A program made the translations under genes and the position numbers. This document shows, one piece after another, positions 1-9,271 of a stretch of DNA of 64,000 nucleotides. Source of the DNA: Roseateles_B sp041906185. GTDB lineage: Bacteria; Pseudomonadota; Gammaproteobacteria; Burkholderiales; Burkholderiaceae_C. Under the pieces are notes generated by a model. The model saw only the letters and a list, made by a program, of their open reading frames with translations, did not search any database and had not been told where the DNA came from. The DNA lies in contig JAYRJQ010000007.1 of NCBI GenBank assembly GCA_041906185.1, positions 124,001 to 188,000 of the forward strand. The letters run 5' to 3'. Positions within the stretch are counted from its first letter, which is position 1. The number at the start of each line of letters is the position of its first letter.

Positions 1-2882
1 CGTGGCTGGCGCGGATCCAGCGGGAAGGCGCACCAGCCCAGCGACACGGTCACGGGGATCTGCCGGCCGTCGCCGATGTCGAAGGGGCGCTCGCGCATGA
101 CGGCGCAGGCGCGCTCGGCCAGCTCGGCGGCCTTGGCCCGGCTGCTGTCGCGCACGAGGACGAGCACCTCCTCGCCACCCCAGCGCACCAGCGAATCCGT
201 GCCCCGGAACACGCGGCGCAGGCGCTCGGCGAGCTGCACGAGCACCGCATCGCCGGCCCCGTGGCCGTAGACATCGTTCACGCGCTTGAAGTAGTCGAGG
301 TCCAGCAGCATCAAGAGCAGATCGCTGTCCGCGCCAGGCTCGATGCCCTCGGTCTCGAAGCGGCGCAGGCACAGATTGAGATCGTCCTGCAGGCGCAGGG
401 CCAGGTAGCGGCGATTGCGCAGGCCGGTCAGCGTGTCGGTGAGGCTGGCCTCGCGCAGCTCTGACGTGCGGGCGTCCACCAGCGCGCGCAGCTCGACCTC
501 GCGGTGGCGCAGCCGGCGCGTGCGCCACTGCACGAAGCCCCAGAAGGACAGCAGCACCAGCACGCCGGCGCCGGCCCGCGCCCACCACGTCTGCCACCAG
601 GCCGGCAGCAGCTCGAGGGGCAGGTGCAGCGTGCCGACGAGCCCCTTGCCCTGCACCGGCGTCGCGCGCACCTGCAGCACGTAACGCCCCGGCTTGAGCG
701 GGCCGAAGCTGGGGCTGCGGGCGCTGGCGTCCACACGGGTCCACTCGCTGTCCTGGCCCTGCAGGCGGTACTGGTAGCGCAGGCGCTGCGGGTCGGCGTA
801 GTCCAGGCCCGCGAATTCGACGGTCAGGGTCCGCAGGCCGGGCTTGAGCACGAGGCCGTCCTGCAGGCGCTCGGGATGGTAGGGCTGGCCGTTGACGCGC
901 AGGCCGCTGATGACCACGGGCAGTGAGCCCTGGGCCGGCGCATAGGCCTCCGGCTGGACGCGCAGCAGGCCGCGGCTGCCGCCGAAGAGCAGGCCGCCGC
1001 CCGGCAGCTCGCAGGAGGCGAAGAACCAGAAGCTGCCGAAGAAGGCGCCTTCCGCAGGCCCGAAGGCGTCGATCCGGTCGGCGCGCGGATCGTAGACGTA
1101 GAGCTGGCTCCAGATGCGGCCCTGCGCGTCCTCGTGCAGATTGCCGCCGAACACGCCCTCGAGCTCATGGCGCTCGCTGATGCGCTCGAAGCGGGTGCGG
1201 CCCTGGGCGTCCAGGCCGATGCGGCGGTGCAGGCCGCTCACGGGGGTGTCCACCCACAGCGTGCCGTCGCGTCCCCACAGCAGGCCCATCACGATGGGGC
1301 TGCCCAGCGCGGCCTCGGGCGCCTGCGCCAGCCGCCGCAGGCCCTGCGGCTCTTCGGCGAACAGCCCCTGCTGCCCGCCGACCCACAGCGCCCGGCTGCC
1401 CGGCTCCTCGCGCAGCGCGTAGATGCCGCCCTGCAGCGGCTCGCCACCGGCCAGGGTCACGCGCTCGAGGCCCGCGGCCTGCGGCGACGCGAGGCGGTAC
1501 AGCCCCTCCTGCATGCCCAGCCACACCTCGCCCGTCGAGCGGATCAGCAGCTGCTGCGCCCGCCCGCCGTCCAGCGGCCAGTCCCGCAGCAGGCGGCCTT
1601 CCGCCGTGCGGTGCTCCAGCCGGCCGGCCGCGGCCAGCCAGACGCTGCCGTCCGGCGCCTGGTTCAGGGACTCCACCACGCTGCTGCGCTCGCGCGGCCA
1701 GACGCCCCGCGTCGCCAGTGCCTGCCCGGGCCGGCCATCCAGCCGCGCGACGGTGCCGAGCTGCGTGGGCGCCAGGATCTCGCCGCTGTGCAGGCGCAGC
1801 AGGGCCCGCACGTCCGCTTCCCGCAGCGGGCTGTCCGGCGTGGTGTCCGGCCCGCGCACAGCCAGGGCGGGATGCCCCTGGTGGCGCTGCAGGCCGAGGC
1901 CGTAGCCGCTCACCCACATCACGCCCCATTGGTCCCGCACGATGCCGCTGACGTCATTGCCCGCCAGGCCGCGCAGATGGCGCGGGTCGTGGCGCAGCCA
2001 GGTCTCGACGCTGCCGCGGTTCGGATCCACCCAGAGCAGGCCCGTCTTGCCGCCGACCCAGATGCGGCCGTCCTCGGCCTGCGCCAGCGCCTGGATGGGC
2101 GCCTTGAGGTCCTGCACCCAGCGCAGCTGACCCTGTTCGATCACGCCCAGGCGCCCGTCCTGCGTGCCGAGCCACAGCCGGCCGTCGCGGTCCTCGGCGA
2201 GGGCGAGCACCGTGCCCTCGTCCCGCGCGCCCGGCAGCGGCACCGTCACCCAGGCGTCGCCCTGGCGGCGTGCCAGACCCCGCCAGTGCCCGGCCCAGAC
2301 CGTGCCGTCCCGCGTCACGGCCAGCGCCGTCACGCGCGGCTCCGGCTCGCCCTTGAAGCGCAGGTCCTGGCGTTCGAAACGTTGCTGCTGAGGCAGGTAG
2401 TGCTGCAGGCCCTGGCCCACCGTGCCCATCCACACGCTGCCGTCAGCAGCCTCGGCCAGCGCCCGGATCGGCGCATGGGCGCGCCCCGTCCCCTCGGCGC
2501 TGCCGAGCGGCTGCAGGCGGTCCTGCTGCGGGTCATAGACCATCAGGCCCTGGAACTCGGTGCCGATCCACATGCGCCCGTCGCGGGCGGCGGCCAGCGC
2601 GCGCACCCAGCCCAGATTGCGCTCGGCCGTCGTGTGGCCGTCCTGCTCGATGGGGCGCAGCCGGTAGCCGTCGTAGCGGGCCAGCCCCTTGACCGTCGCC
2701 ACCCAGATGAAGCCGGCGCGGTCCTGTGCCAGCGTGGGCACGGAGTTCTGGGGCACCTCGATGCTGCGGAACTGCGCGTCAAGCACCTCCCCCGCGAAGG
2801 CGGGCGAGGCCAGCAGACCGGTCCCCTGAAGGCCCATCCACAGGAACAGCAGCGCGGACAGGCGCAGAACAGCTCGGTGCAT
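1..2882 (-). CDS. Propeller-type sensor diguanylate cyclase (partial, C-terminus off the left edge)
   Basis: Predicted periplasmic-sensing, membrane-bound diguanylate cyclase making c-di-GMP. Reading from an ATG at 2882, residues 1-30 form a signal peptide ending PAFA. Repeated two-component-regulator propeller motifs follow (for example FIWVATVKGLARYDGY near residue 60), then a Y_Y_Y domain at about 660-745, one membrane segment near 760-780, and a GGDEF domain with DLDYFKRVND and the active-site variant RWGGEEV near residue 905. An RGTD inhibitory site stands just upstream of the active site. About 960 codons are present; the last part of the GGDEF domain lies outside the window. The Val in place of the final Phe is atypical, but the Gly-Gly-Glu-Glu core is intact. 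The stimulus is unknown. Confidence 0.85.
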   Translation of the reverse strand, partial: MHRAVLRLSALLFLWMGLQGTGLLASPAFAGEVLDAQFRSIEVPQNSVPTLAQDRAGFIWVATVKGLARYDGYRLRPIEQDGHTTAERNLGWVRALAAARDGRMWIGTEFQGLMVYDPQQDRLQPLGSAEGTGRAHAPIRALAEAADGSVWMGTVGQGLQHYLPQQQRFERQDLRFKGEPEPRVTALAVTRDGTVWAGHWRGLARRQGDAWVTVPLPGARDEGTVLALAEDRDGRLWLGTQDGRLGVIEQGQLRWVQDLKAPIQALAQAEDGRIWVGGKTGLLWVDPNRGSVETWLRHDPRHLRGLAGNDVSGIVRDQWGVMWVSGYGLGLQRHQGHPALAVRGPDTTPDSPLREADVRALLRLHSGEILAPTQLGTVARLDGRPGQALATRGVWPRERSSVVESLNQAPDGSVWLAAAGRLEHRTAEGRLLRDWPLDGGRAQQLLIRSTGEVWLGMQEGLYRLASPQAAGLERVTLAGGEPLQGGIYALREEPGSRALWVGGQQGLFAEEPQGLRRLAQAPEAALGSPIVMGLLWGRDGTLWVDTPVSGLHRRIGLDAQGRTRFERISERHELEGVFGGNLHEDAQGRIWSQLYVYDPRADRIDAFGPAEGAFFGSFWFFASCELPGGGLLFGGSRGLLRVQPEAYAPAQGSLPVVISGLRVNGQPYHPERLQDGLVLKPGLRTLTVEFAGLDYADPQRLRYQYRLQGQDSEWTRVDASARSPSFGPLKPGRYVLQVRATPVQGKGLVGTLHLPLELLPAWWQTWWARAGAGVLVLLSFWGFVQWRTRRLRHREVELRALVDARTSELREASLTDTLTGLRNRRYLALRLQDDLNLCLRRFETEGIEPGADSDLLLMLLDLDYFKRVNDVYGHGAGDAVLVQLAERLRRVFRGTDSLVRWGGEEVLVLVRDSSRAKAAELAERACAVMRERPFDIGDGRQIPVTVSLGWCAFPLDPRQP

Positions 2883-3076
2883 GGGGGCGGATGATAAGCA
2901 AGCGACGTGACCGGCGCCGGCGCGGTCCCGATTCTCCTGCGCAGAATTCCGCGGGCCGGCCGGGTGCCCGGCCCCGGCGGTGCGAACACCGTCGCCCGGC
3001 GCCGCCGAATGTCCGGGATTCGCACAGAGTGGCCGGTCCCTGCGGCGCCCCGGCCATCGCGCCGTCACACGGACAT

Positions 3077-5542
3077 TCAACGCCCCAGCAGCTTCATCAG
3101 CAGCCACAGCGGCAGGCCGGCATACAGCAGCGCCAGCCCGGCCTGCTCCAGGGCCAGCCGCAGCCGCAAGGCGGCCTCGGGGCGCCACCACAGCCCCAGC
3201 CAGGCGCCGCCCTCGATCAGCAGGCGCAGCACCGCCGCCGTCACCGCGACGCCGAGCGCCCAGGCCGCCCACCACAGCGCCAAGGCACGCAGGTAGGCCA
3301 CGAGGCCGTAGCTGTAGAGCTCGCCGAGGAAGCCCCCGTAGGCGATGTGCTGGTGCAGGGCAAAGGCCGGCGTGGCCAGCACCGCGGGCAGCACCACGAA
3401 CTTCCACAGCGGCCGGGCGAGCCGCAACCGCGGGCGCCACTGGCGGGCCCAGGCGTACCAGTCCACCCGGCTGCGCTCGCGCGCGGGCGCAGCCGGCGTG
3501 CCGGCGGCGCGCGTGGCCTCCAGGGCCTCCTGCAGGGCCTGCGGGCGAGCTGTCACGAGGTGCCAGGTCTTGCCCTCGACCGTTGACAGCGTCAGGCCCG
3601 GCGCGGGCCAGGGCAGGCGCCACACGTCCAGGCCCTGCAGCGCGCCCCGCGGCCACCCCTGCGAAGGCGTCCCGCGGACCGCGAGCTCCAGCCGTTCCCC
3701 CGCGAGGCGCAGCTCGCCGGCCCACGCGGCCAGCAGCAGCCACGCGGCCAGCTCCGGCGCCACGACCAGCGCCCCGAAGAGGCGCAGCTGCTGCAGGCCC
3801 TGGCTGCGGAAGCCCTCGTCGAGCCCCCAGGCCAGGCCCAGCCCCAGCAGGCTCAGGCGGGCGATCCCACGCAGGGCGGCCAGCGGCCAGCGCAGGCCGG
3901 CGGGCAGCACGCGCACCCGCACCGGCCAGGCGAAGGCCGGCACCTCGGGCGCCAGCGGCCACGCACGACGCAGCAGCGCCGCCGCGCCCAGCAGGCCGAG
4001 CAGCGCCACGCTCGCGGCGCCGACCCAGTCGCCCCAGCGCACCATCAGCGTCGGCACGGCCTCGGGCACCGGCAGGGCGCCGACCACCAGCGTGCGGCGG
4101 CCGAAGTCCCCGCTGGCGTGCACCGTGCCGCGCGCATCGATGACGGCGCTGTAGCCGTTGGTCGTCACGCGGAACTGCGGCAGCCCCGTCTCGATGCTGC
4201 GGAAGGCCGCGGCGGCCTGGTGCAGCCGGGCCCCGAGGGGATCGGTGCTGAACCAGGCGTCGTTGGACATCGTCAGCATCGCCCGCGCCCCGAGCCGCGC
4301 GCCGGCGATCGCCAGCGCGCTGTCGGTGTCGTCGCGGCAGATCAGCGGCTGCACCGGCACCTCGCGCCCGTCCCGCAGGCGCAGCGGGAAGACGCGCGCG
4401 CCGCTGCCCGGCTGCCAGCGCCCCGCCCAGGGCAGCCAGCGCTGCAGCGACGGGCCGTCCAGCCAGGCCGGCACGGACTCGGTGAGGGGAAAGAGCCGCG
4501 TCTTGCGGTACATGCCGAGCAGGCCCTGCTGCGGCTGGACGAAGGCAGCGGCGTTGTACTCGCCCGCGCCGTCGCGGTCATAGGTGCCGAAAACGAAGGG
4601 CACGCCGGCGGCGTTGACGATGGAGGCGATCTCCTGGTCCAGCTGCGCCCCGGCCTCGCTCTTGGGCTGGCCGAAGGTCGTGGGGTAGATCGTCTCGGAC
4701 CACAGCACGGCATCGGCGCGCTGGCGCTCGACGGCGTCGTAGCTCATGGCGTAGTGCGTGTCGAGCACCTCGCGGACCACGGCATAGCTGCCCTGCGCCT
4801 CGCGGCGGCGCTCGTAGTCGGCGATATTGGCCTGCACGAGGCCCACCCGCAGCTGGGGCGTGCCCGCCGCCAGCGCGGGGGCCTCGCGCTGCGAGCCGTA
4901 GAGGACGGCGGCCAGCGGCAGCAGCAGCGCGATCGCGGCCGGCCCGGCGAGCGCGCGCACCTGCAGGCGACGGGGGGGCGAGCGCAGGCTCGGGCCTTGA
5001 GCCAGCAGCGCGGCGAGCGCCTCGTTGACCAGCAGCAGCAGCAAGGTCAGCCCGGCGGCGCCGCCCAGCGCGGCGGCCTGGCGCAGCTGCACGGCGGGAT
5101 AGAGCCCGAGGCCGAGCGTGTCACCCAGCACCTTGGGCAGGGCCCATTCCATGCCGACCCAGGTGGCCGAGGCCACCACCGCCCGCAGCACCGGACGCGC
5201 GCCGAAGCCCTGACGCACGAGCGCCCAGGCCAGCAGCTGCGGCTGCAGCAGCGGTGCGATCAGCAGCAGCACGAGCCAGCCCACCGGCTGCGGCCACTGC
5301 GCGTAGTGCGCCATCGCCGTGCCGAACCAGCCGAAGCCGGCCAGGGCCAGTGCCAGGCACAGCAGCCAGGCCCGCAGCACACGGCGGCCCCAGCTCGCAG
5401 GCGTGTTCAGCCACATCAGCCACGGCAGCAGGGCCACGAAGCCCAGCCCCCACTGCCCGTGGGCATAGAGCGCCAGCAGCAGGGCGCCACCGCCCAGCAT
5501 CGCGCCCGCGCGCAGCCCGGGCCTGGTCAGAAAAGCAGTCAT
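3077..5542 (-). CDS. lnt: Apolipoprotein N-acyltransferase-like protein with a long C-terminal extension
   Basis: Family role: transfer of the third acyl chain onto the N-terminal Cys of lipoproteins in the inner membrane. An N-terminal multi-span membrane block (residues 10-215) is followed by a carbon-nitrogen-hydrolase domain (about 230-500) with the triad Glu283 (LWSETIYP), Lys347 (MYRKTRLFP) and Cys402 (LICRDDTD). The residues after the Cys are Arg-Asp where E. coli Lnt has Tyr-Glu. At 821 residues it is about 300 longer than usual Lnt; the extra part has further membrane segments around a soluble stretch near residue 660-720. I chose the ATG at 5542; an upstream start at 5587 would overlap the end of the preceding gene. 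It could be a divergent paralogue rather than the housekeeping enzyme. Confidence 0.8.
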   Translation of the reverse strand: MTAFLTRPGLRAGAMLGGGALLLALYAHGQWGLGFVALLPWLMWLNTPASWGRRVLRAWLLCLALALAGFGWFGTAMAHYAQWPQPVGWLVLLLIAPLLQPQLLAWALVRQGFGARPVLRAVVASATWVGMEWALPKVLGDTLGLGLYPAVQLRQAAALGGAAGLTLLLLLVNEALAALLAQGPSLRSPPRRLQVRALAGPAAIALLLPLAAVLYGSQREAPALAAGTPQLRVGLVQANIADYERRREAQGSYAVVREVLDTHYAMSYDAVERQRADAVLWSETIYPTTFGQPKSEAGAQLDQEIASIVNAAGVPFVFGTYDRDGAGEYNAAAFVQPQQGLLGMYRKTRLFPLTESVPAWLDGPSLQRWLPWAGRWQPGSGARVFPLRLRDGREVPVQPLICRDDTDSALAIAGARLGARAMLTMSNDAWFSTDPLGARLHQAAAAFRSIETGLPQFRVTTNGYSAVIDARGTVHASGDFGRRTLVVGALPVPEAVPTLMVRWGDWVGAASVALLGLLGAAALLRRAWPLAPEVPAFAWPVRVRVLPAGLRWPLAALRGIARLSLLGLGLAWGLDEGFRSQGLQQLRLFGALVVAPELAAWLLLAAWAGELRLAGERLELAVRGTPSQGWPRGALQGLDVWRLPWPAPGLTLSTVEGKTWHLVTARPQALQEALEATRAAGTPAAPARERSRVDWYAWARQWRPRLRLARPLWKFVVLPAVLATPAFALHQHIAYGGFLGELYSYGLVAYLRALALWWAAWALGVAVTAAVLRLLIEGGAWLGLWWRPEAALRLRLALEQAGLALLYAGLPLWLLMKLLGR

Positions 5543-5567
5543 GGAACGTCGAGAAGAAGGGAGAGGT

Positions 5568-6191
5568 TCAGGGCGTGCCCGCGGCATCGGCGCCCGGCTC
5601 CTGCGGCCGGGGAATCACGACGTAGCGGATGGGGAAGCCCGCTGGCGCGAGGGACGGTGTGACCACGCGGTCGGCCGGCACCGCCAGGGGGCGCCCGGTG
5701 GCATCCCGCGGCGGCTGGTCGGGCGAGAACATCAGGATGGCCTCGATGCGCTGGCCGTCGTCCGTAGCCTGGTGGTGCCGCACGTAGCCGGGCGGCAGCA
5801 CATAGTCCTCGGGCACGGCCAGGCCAACGACCGGCGGGCGCGTGCCGGGGGGCTGGAAGGCGCCCAGCCCCGTGCGCACGCCGGCCTTGTGCAGGCGCTC
5901 GATCACCTCGCGCATGGACGGCGCGGTGCCGGGCTGCACATGGTCGGCGAGGTCATCACTCGCCGCGGCACCCGTCGTGCCGACCATCAGCCAGGGATGG
6001 GGCGCGGCGGACGCGGACGCGCTGGCCACGCTGGCCGTGGCACCCGATGCGCCGCGGGCCGGCGCAGAGTCCGACGCCGCGGTCATGGCCGCCGGTGCGG
6101 GGCCCTCGTCCGGCCACAGCAACGCCAGGCCCGCCGCGAGGCACAGCAGCGCCATCGCGACGTAGCCCAGCGTGGCCAGGCGCGGCTTCAT
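5568..6191 (-). CDS. Membrane-anchored protein of unknown function
   Basis: 207 residues from the ATG at 6191; a longer reading frame upstream lacks homology-like character. An uncleaved-looking N-terminal membrane segment (residues 8-26, GYVAMALLCLAAGLALLW) is followed by an Ala/Ser-rich linker and a hydrophilic domain with several Pro-rich stretches, probably periplasmic. I do not recognise the family. It lies 25 bases upstream of the Lnt-like gene and 28 bases downstream of the SGNH hydrolase on the same strand, so the three may be co-transcribed. Confidence 0.65.
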   Translation of the reverse strand: MKPRLATLGYVAMALLCLAAGLALLWPDEGPAPAAMTAASDSAPARGASGATASVASASASAAPHPWLMVGTTGAAASDDLADHVQPGTAPSMREVIERLHKAGVRTGLGAFQPPGTRPPVVGLAVPEDYVLPPGYVRHHQATDDGQRIEAILMFSPDQPPRDATGRPLAVPADRVVTPSLAPAGFPIRYVVIPRPQEPGADAAGTP

Positions 6192-6219
6192 GACGAGGAC
6201 CCGCCGAGGCCGCAGCGCC

Positions 6220-7335
6220 TCAGGGCGCCGCCGGGTTCGAGACGGACAGGGCCCAGCCCATGCGCTCGTGCCCGTACTGGTTCCAGATCGGGTTCTTGCC
6301 GCCACTGAAGCTGGTGTAGCGTGGCGCGCCCGAGCCCGTGCTGCCGCCGAAGAGGCCGGCCGTCACCGTGCCGCCGTTGTAGGTCGGATGGGTGTCGTCG
6401 GACTGGATGTAGTCGTAGCTGCTGCTGGCCGAGACGAAGTGCGTGTTGGCGTCGCGCAGGGTGCTGCGGTAGGTCGACGTGATGCGGGTCACGTAGGCCG
6501 CCTCGGTGTCACCGGCCACGTAGCGGATGGCGTCGGAGTCGATCTGGCCGTCGCCGTTGCTGTCGTAGTCCGCCGCCATGTACTGGGCGAAGTTGTCGGC
6601 GCAGCGGAAGCCCTTCTGGCGGGCGTACTCGCACATCCAGTAGTTCATCTTCGTCAGCGCCGGCAGGAACTTGTCGCGCAGGTTCACCGTGGCGCCGGTG
6701 CTGGCGTCCTTGCAGCTGCTCTGCACGTTGTCGGCGGCGTAGCCGGGGTAGTGCAGGTTGGAGATGATCTTGAGCTTGGTGCCGGCGTAGGCATTGGCAT
6801 TGATGTAGTCCATCGCCTTGGCCACATAGGTCTTGCAGCTCGCGAGGGCGTTGTCCAGCACGCTGTAGTCGCAGGTGCCGGTCTGGCCCTTGAAGGCGGT
6901 TCGGGCCTGCAGGCCGTCGTTGCCGCACATCTCGAACGTGACGACGCGCGTGCTGCTGGCCTGCATGTAGCTGGCCTCGCCCACGATCTTGTTGTTGTAG
7001 ACATCCGAGGCCACGGCGCCGGACTTGGCGCGGCGCACGCTCTCGATGTCGGCATTCCACAGGGCGGAGAGGTACTCGGCATCCACCGTGGGCGCCGAGT
7101 ACTTGGCCGCGTTGAGCGTGGAGCCGTTGTAGCCGGCGTAGATCGAGTCACCGTAGGCCACGACGCGGTACTTCGTGGTGGTGCCGGCGCGGTCGATGGT
7201 CCAGGACACGTTCTGGTTGAGCGTGCTGGCCGCGGCGGGCAGCACGCTCGCGGCCAGGGCCAGGGCCGTGGCGCAGCGGACCAGGGCGCGGCGCGGCGTG
7301 CGCTGGCCCAGGAGGATGGACGAGAACTTGTTCAT
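6220..7335 (-). CDS. Secreted SGNH/GDSL-family hydrolase with an EF-hand-like loop
   Basis: 371 residues starting at the ATG at 7335. Residues 1-37 form a signal peptide (twin Arg, hydrophobic core, PAAA cleavage region). The catalytic block YGDSIYAG places the nucleophile at Ser64, and the C-terminal SDDTHPTYNGG carries the expected Asp-x-x-His. An internal MCGND matches the Gly/Asn oxyanion blocks. A loop DYDSNGDGQIDSD looks like an EF-hand or dockerin-type calcium site, unusual in this family. Several Cys suggest disulfides. Likely an extracellular esterase or lipase; substrate unknown. Confidence 0.8.
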   Translation of the reverse strand: MNKFSSILLGQRTPRRALVRCATALALAASVLPAAASTLNQNVSWTIDRAGTTTKYRVVAYGDSIYAGYNGSTLNAAKYSAPTVDAEYLSALWNADIESVRRAKSGAVASDVYNNKIVGEASYMQASSTRVVTFEMCGNDGLQARTAFKGQTGTCDYSVLDNALASCKTYVAKAMDYINANAYAGTKLKIISNLHYPGYAADNVQSSCKDASTGATVNLRDKFLPALTKMNYWMCEYARQKGFRCADNFAQYMAADYDSNGDGQIDSDAIRYVAGDTEAAYVTRITSTYRSTLRDANTHFVSASSSYDYIQSDDTHPTYNGGTVTAGLFGGSTGSGAPRYTSFSGGKNPIWNQYGHERMGWALSVSNPAAP

Positions 7336-7608
7336 GCTTGTCTCCGTTGGGGGTGAGAGTCGTCGGCAAGTCGTGCACGCGAATCCACAGGCTGTCTTGT
7401 TGCAGCTCGTTGCACGATCCGGCAAAAGCAGGCGGGGCTCCACCCCAGCAAACCCTAGGGCGCGGGGTCTGGCTGTGTCAGCGTGGACCACGCCTGTCCC
7501 GCAGGTGACAATGCCGCCGCGCGATGTCGCCGCTCACCCCTTTTGCACGCGGCGCCCGTTCCCGGGCAAGATCCCGCCCGAGCCTCCCATGACCCTGCCC
7601 CGCCGCCC

Positions 7609-8286
7609 ATGACATCGCCCTCCACCGCCCGCTGCCGGCCGCTCGGCGAGCGGGCCGTGCTGCTGGACTTCCCCGGCCAGGCGCCGAGCCTCGCGCTGCA
7701 GCAGTCGCTGTGGTGTCTGCGCGACCAACTGTTGGTGGCGGGCGACGCCCTCGACTGCGTGCCGGGCATGGGCAATCTCACCTGGGTCTTCGATCCCGAG
7801 CGGCTCGACAGCTCGGAGGCCACCGGGCGCCTGCTGCGGCTCTGGCAGGCCGTCCAGGACCGACCGGCCCCGGCGCCCGACGATGGCCGGCTCGTGGAGG
7901 TCCCCGTGCACTACGGCGGCGACGCCGGTCCGGACCTCGCCAGCGTGGCCGCGCACCACGGCCTCTCGCCGCGCGAGCTGGTGCGCCGGCACAGCGAGGC
8001 GGCCTACCGGGTCTTCTTCCTCGGCTTCCTGCCCGGCTTCGCCTACCTGGACGGCCTGCCGCCCGCGCTGCACACGCCCCGGCGCGCCACCCCACGCACG
8101 GCGGTGCCGGCCGGCTCCGTCGGCATCGGTGGCGCGCAGACCGGCATCTATCCCTGCGCCAGCCCCGGGGGCTGGCAGCTCATCGGCCGGACCGCGCTCC
8201 CGCTGTTCGATGCCGGCGCGACCCCACCGACGCTGCTGCAGCCCGGCGACCGCCTGCGCTTCGTCGTGGAGCGCTGCGATGACTGA
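7609..8286 (+). CDS. pxpB: 5-oxoprolinase subunit B
   Basis: KipI-type subunit of the ATP-dependent 5-oxoprolinase PxpABC, which opens 5-oxoproline (pyroglutamate) to glutamate in the cytoplasm. 225 residues from the ATG at 7609. Family hallmarks are the FFLGFLPGFAYLDGLP stretch and the RATPRTAVPAGSVGIGGAQTGIYP block. The stop codon overlaps the start of pxpC by 8 bases (ATGACTGA), indicating translational coupling. First gene of a six-gene operon devoted to oxoproline and pyroglutamyl peptides. Confidence 0.93.
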   Translation: MTSPSTARCRPLGERAVLLDFPGQAPSLALQQSLWCLRDQLLVAGDALDCVPGMGNLTWVFDPERLDSSEATGRLLRLWQAVQDRPAPAPDDGRLVEVPVHYGGDAGPDLASVAAHHGLSPRELVRRHSEAAYRVFFLGFLPGFAYLDGLPPALHTPRRATPRTAVPAGSVGIGGAQTGIYPCASPGGWQLIGRTALPLFDAGATPPTLLQPGDRLRFVVERCDD

Positions 8287-9247
8287 GCGCCCCACCCTGC
8301 GCGTGATCAAGCCCGGCCTGCAGAGCAGCGTGCAGGACCTGGGGCGGACGGGCTGGCGGCACCTCGGCATCGGGCAGGCCGGCGCCATGGACGCGATCGC
8401 CCTGCAGCAGGCCAACGCCCTGCTGGAGCAAGACCTGACCCTGCCGGCGCTGGAGATCAGCGGCGGCCCCCTCGAACTGCTCGTGGAGCGGGACACCTGG
8501 CTGGCCCTGGCCGGCGCGGACTGCGAGGTCCTGCTGGACGCCGCGCCCTGCCCGGTGGGCTGGCGCCACCTCGCCCGTGCGGGCCAGCGCCTGCGGCTGC
8601 GCGGGCCGCGCGCGGGGCGCTTCGCCTACCTCGCCGTGCCCGGCGGCATCGCCACGGCGGCCTGCCTGGGCGCCTGCAGCACCGACCTCGCGGGCGGCTT
8701 CGGCGGTCCGCAGGGGCGCGCCCTGCGGGCGGGCGACGTGCTTCAGGCGGGGGCGCTGCAGGCCTCCCCGCCTGAGGGGCCTCGTCGCGGCCTGCCTCCC
8801 TTCGTGGCGCCCGCCGTGCTCGATCTGCGCGTGCTGCCCGGCCCCGAGGCCGAAGGCTTCCATCCCGAGGCCATGGCCGCGTTCTGGCAGGCCGACTGGC
8901 GCGTCAGCCCGCGCGGCAACCGCATGGGCAGCCGCCTCGACGGCCCGGCGCTGCGCGGCGCCGAGTGGCCCGACGGGCTCGGCGAGCTGCTGTCGCACGC
9001 CGTGCTGCCGGGCGTGGTGCAGGTGCCGCCCGACGGCCTGCCCATCGTGCTGACGGCCGATGCGCAGGCGACCGGCGGCTATCCGCGCCTGGCCGTCGTC
9101 ATCGAGGCCGACCTGCCCCGGCTCGCGCAGGCGGGGCCCGGCCAGCGCCTGCGCTTCCTGCCCGTGGACGAGGCGCAGGCGCGTGCCGCCCGCCGGCAGG
9201 CCCGGGACGCCCTGCAGATGCAATGCCTCGCCCTGCGGGGTGCTTGA
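8279..9247 (+). CDS. pxpC: 5-oxoprolinase subunit C
   Basis: KipA-type (biotin-dependent-carboxylase-like) subunit working with PxpB and PxpA. 322 residues, ATG overlapping the pxpB stop. Family blocks seen: VIKPGLQSSVQDLGRTGWRHLGIGQAGAMD (start shown only to place it at residues 9-38), LEISGGPLELL, RVSPRGNRMGSRLDG near residue 210 and LTADAQATGGYPRLAVV near residue 260. A copy of the dispersed 14-15 bp repeat at 8428 encodes QDLT within the protein without disturbing the frame. Confidence 0.93.
   Translation: MTERPTLRVIKPGLQSSVQDLGRTGWRHLGIGQAGAMDAIALQQANALLEQDLTLPALEISGGPLELLVERDTWLALAGADCEVLLDAAPCPVGWRHLARAGQRLRLRGPRAGRFAYLAVPGGIATAACLGACSTDLAGGFGGPQGRALRAGDVLQAGALQASPPEGPRRGLPPFVAPAVLDLRVLPGPEAEGFHPEAMAAFWQADWRVSPRGNRMGSRLDGPALRGAEWPDGLGELLSHAVLPGVVQVPPDGLPIVLTADAQATGGYPRLAVVIEADLPRLAQAGPGQRLRFLPVDEAQARAARRQARDALQMQCLALRGA
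8428..8441 (+). repeat. Dispersed repeat copy, GCAAGACCTGACCC
   Basis: Fourteen of fifteen bases of the repeat GCAAGACCTGACCCC, inside pxpC, read in the frame Gln-Asp-Leu-Thr. Confidence 0.5.
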
Positions 9248-9271
9248 GCCGCCGGCACCGACAATCCCCCC

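Noticed and set aside
1134..2894. Plus-strand open frame of 586 codons
   Set aside because: Antisense to the propeller-GGDEF sensor, which has signal peptide and domain motifs; the plus frame has none.
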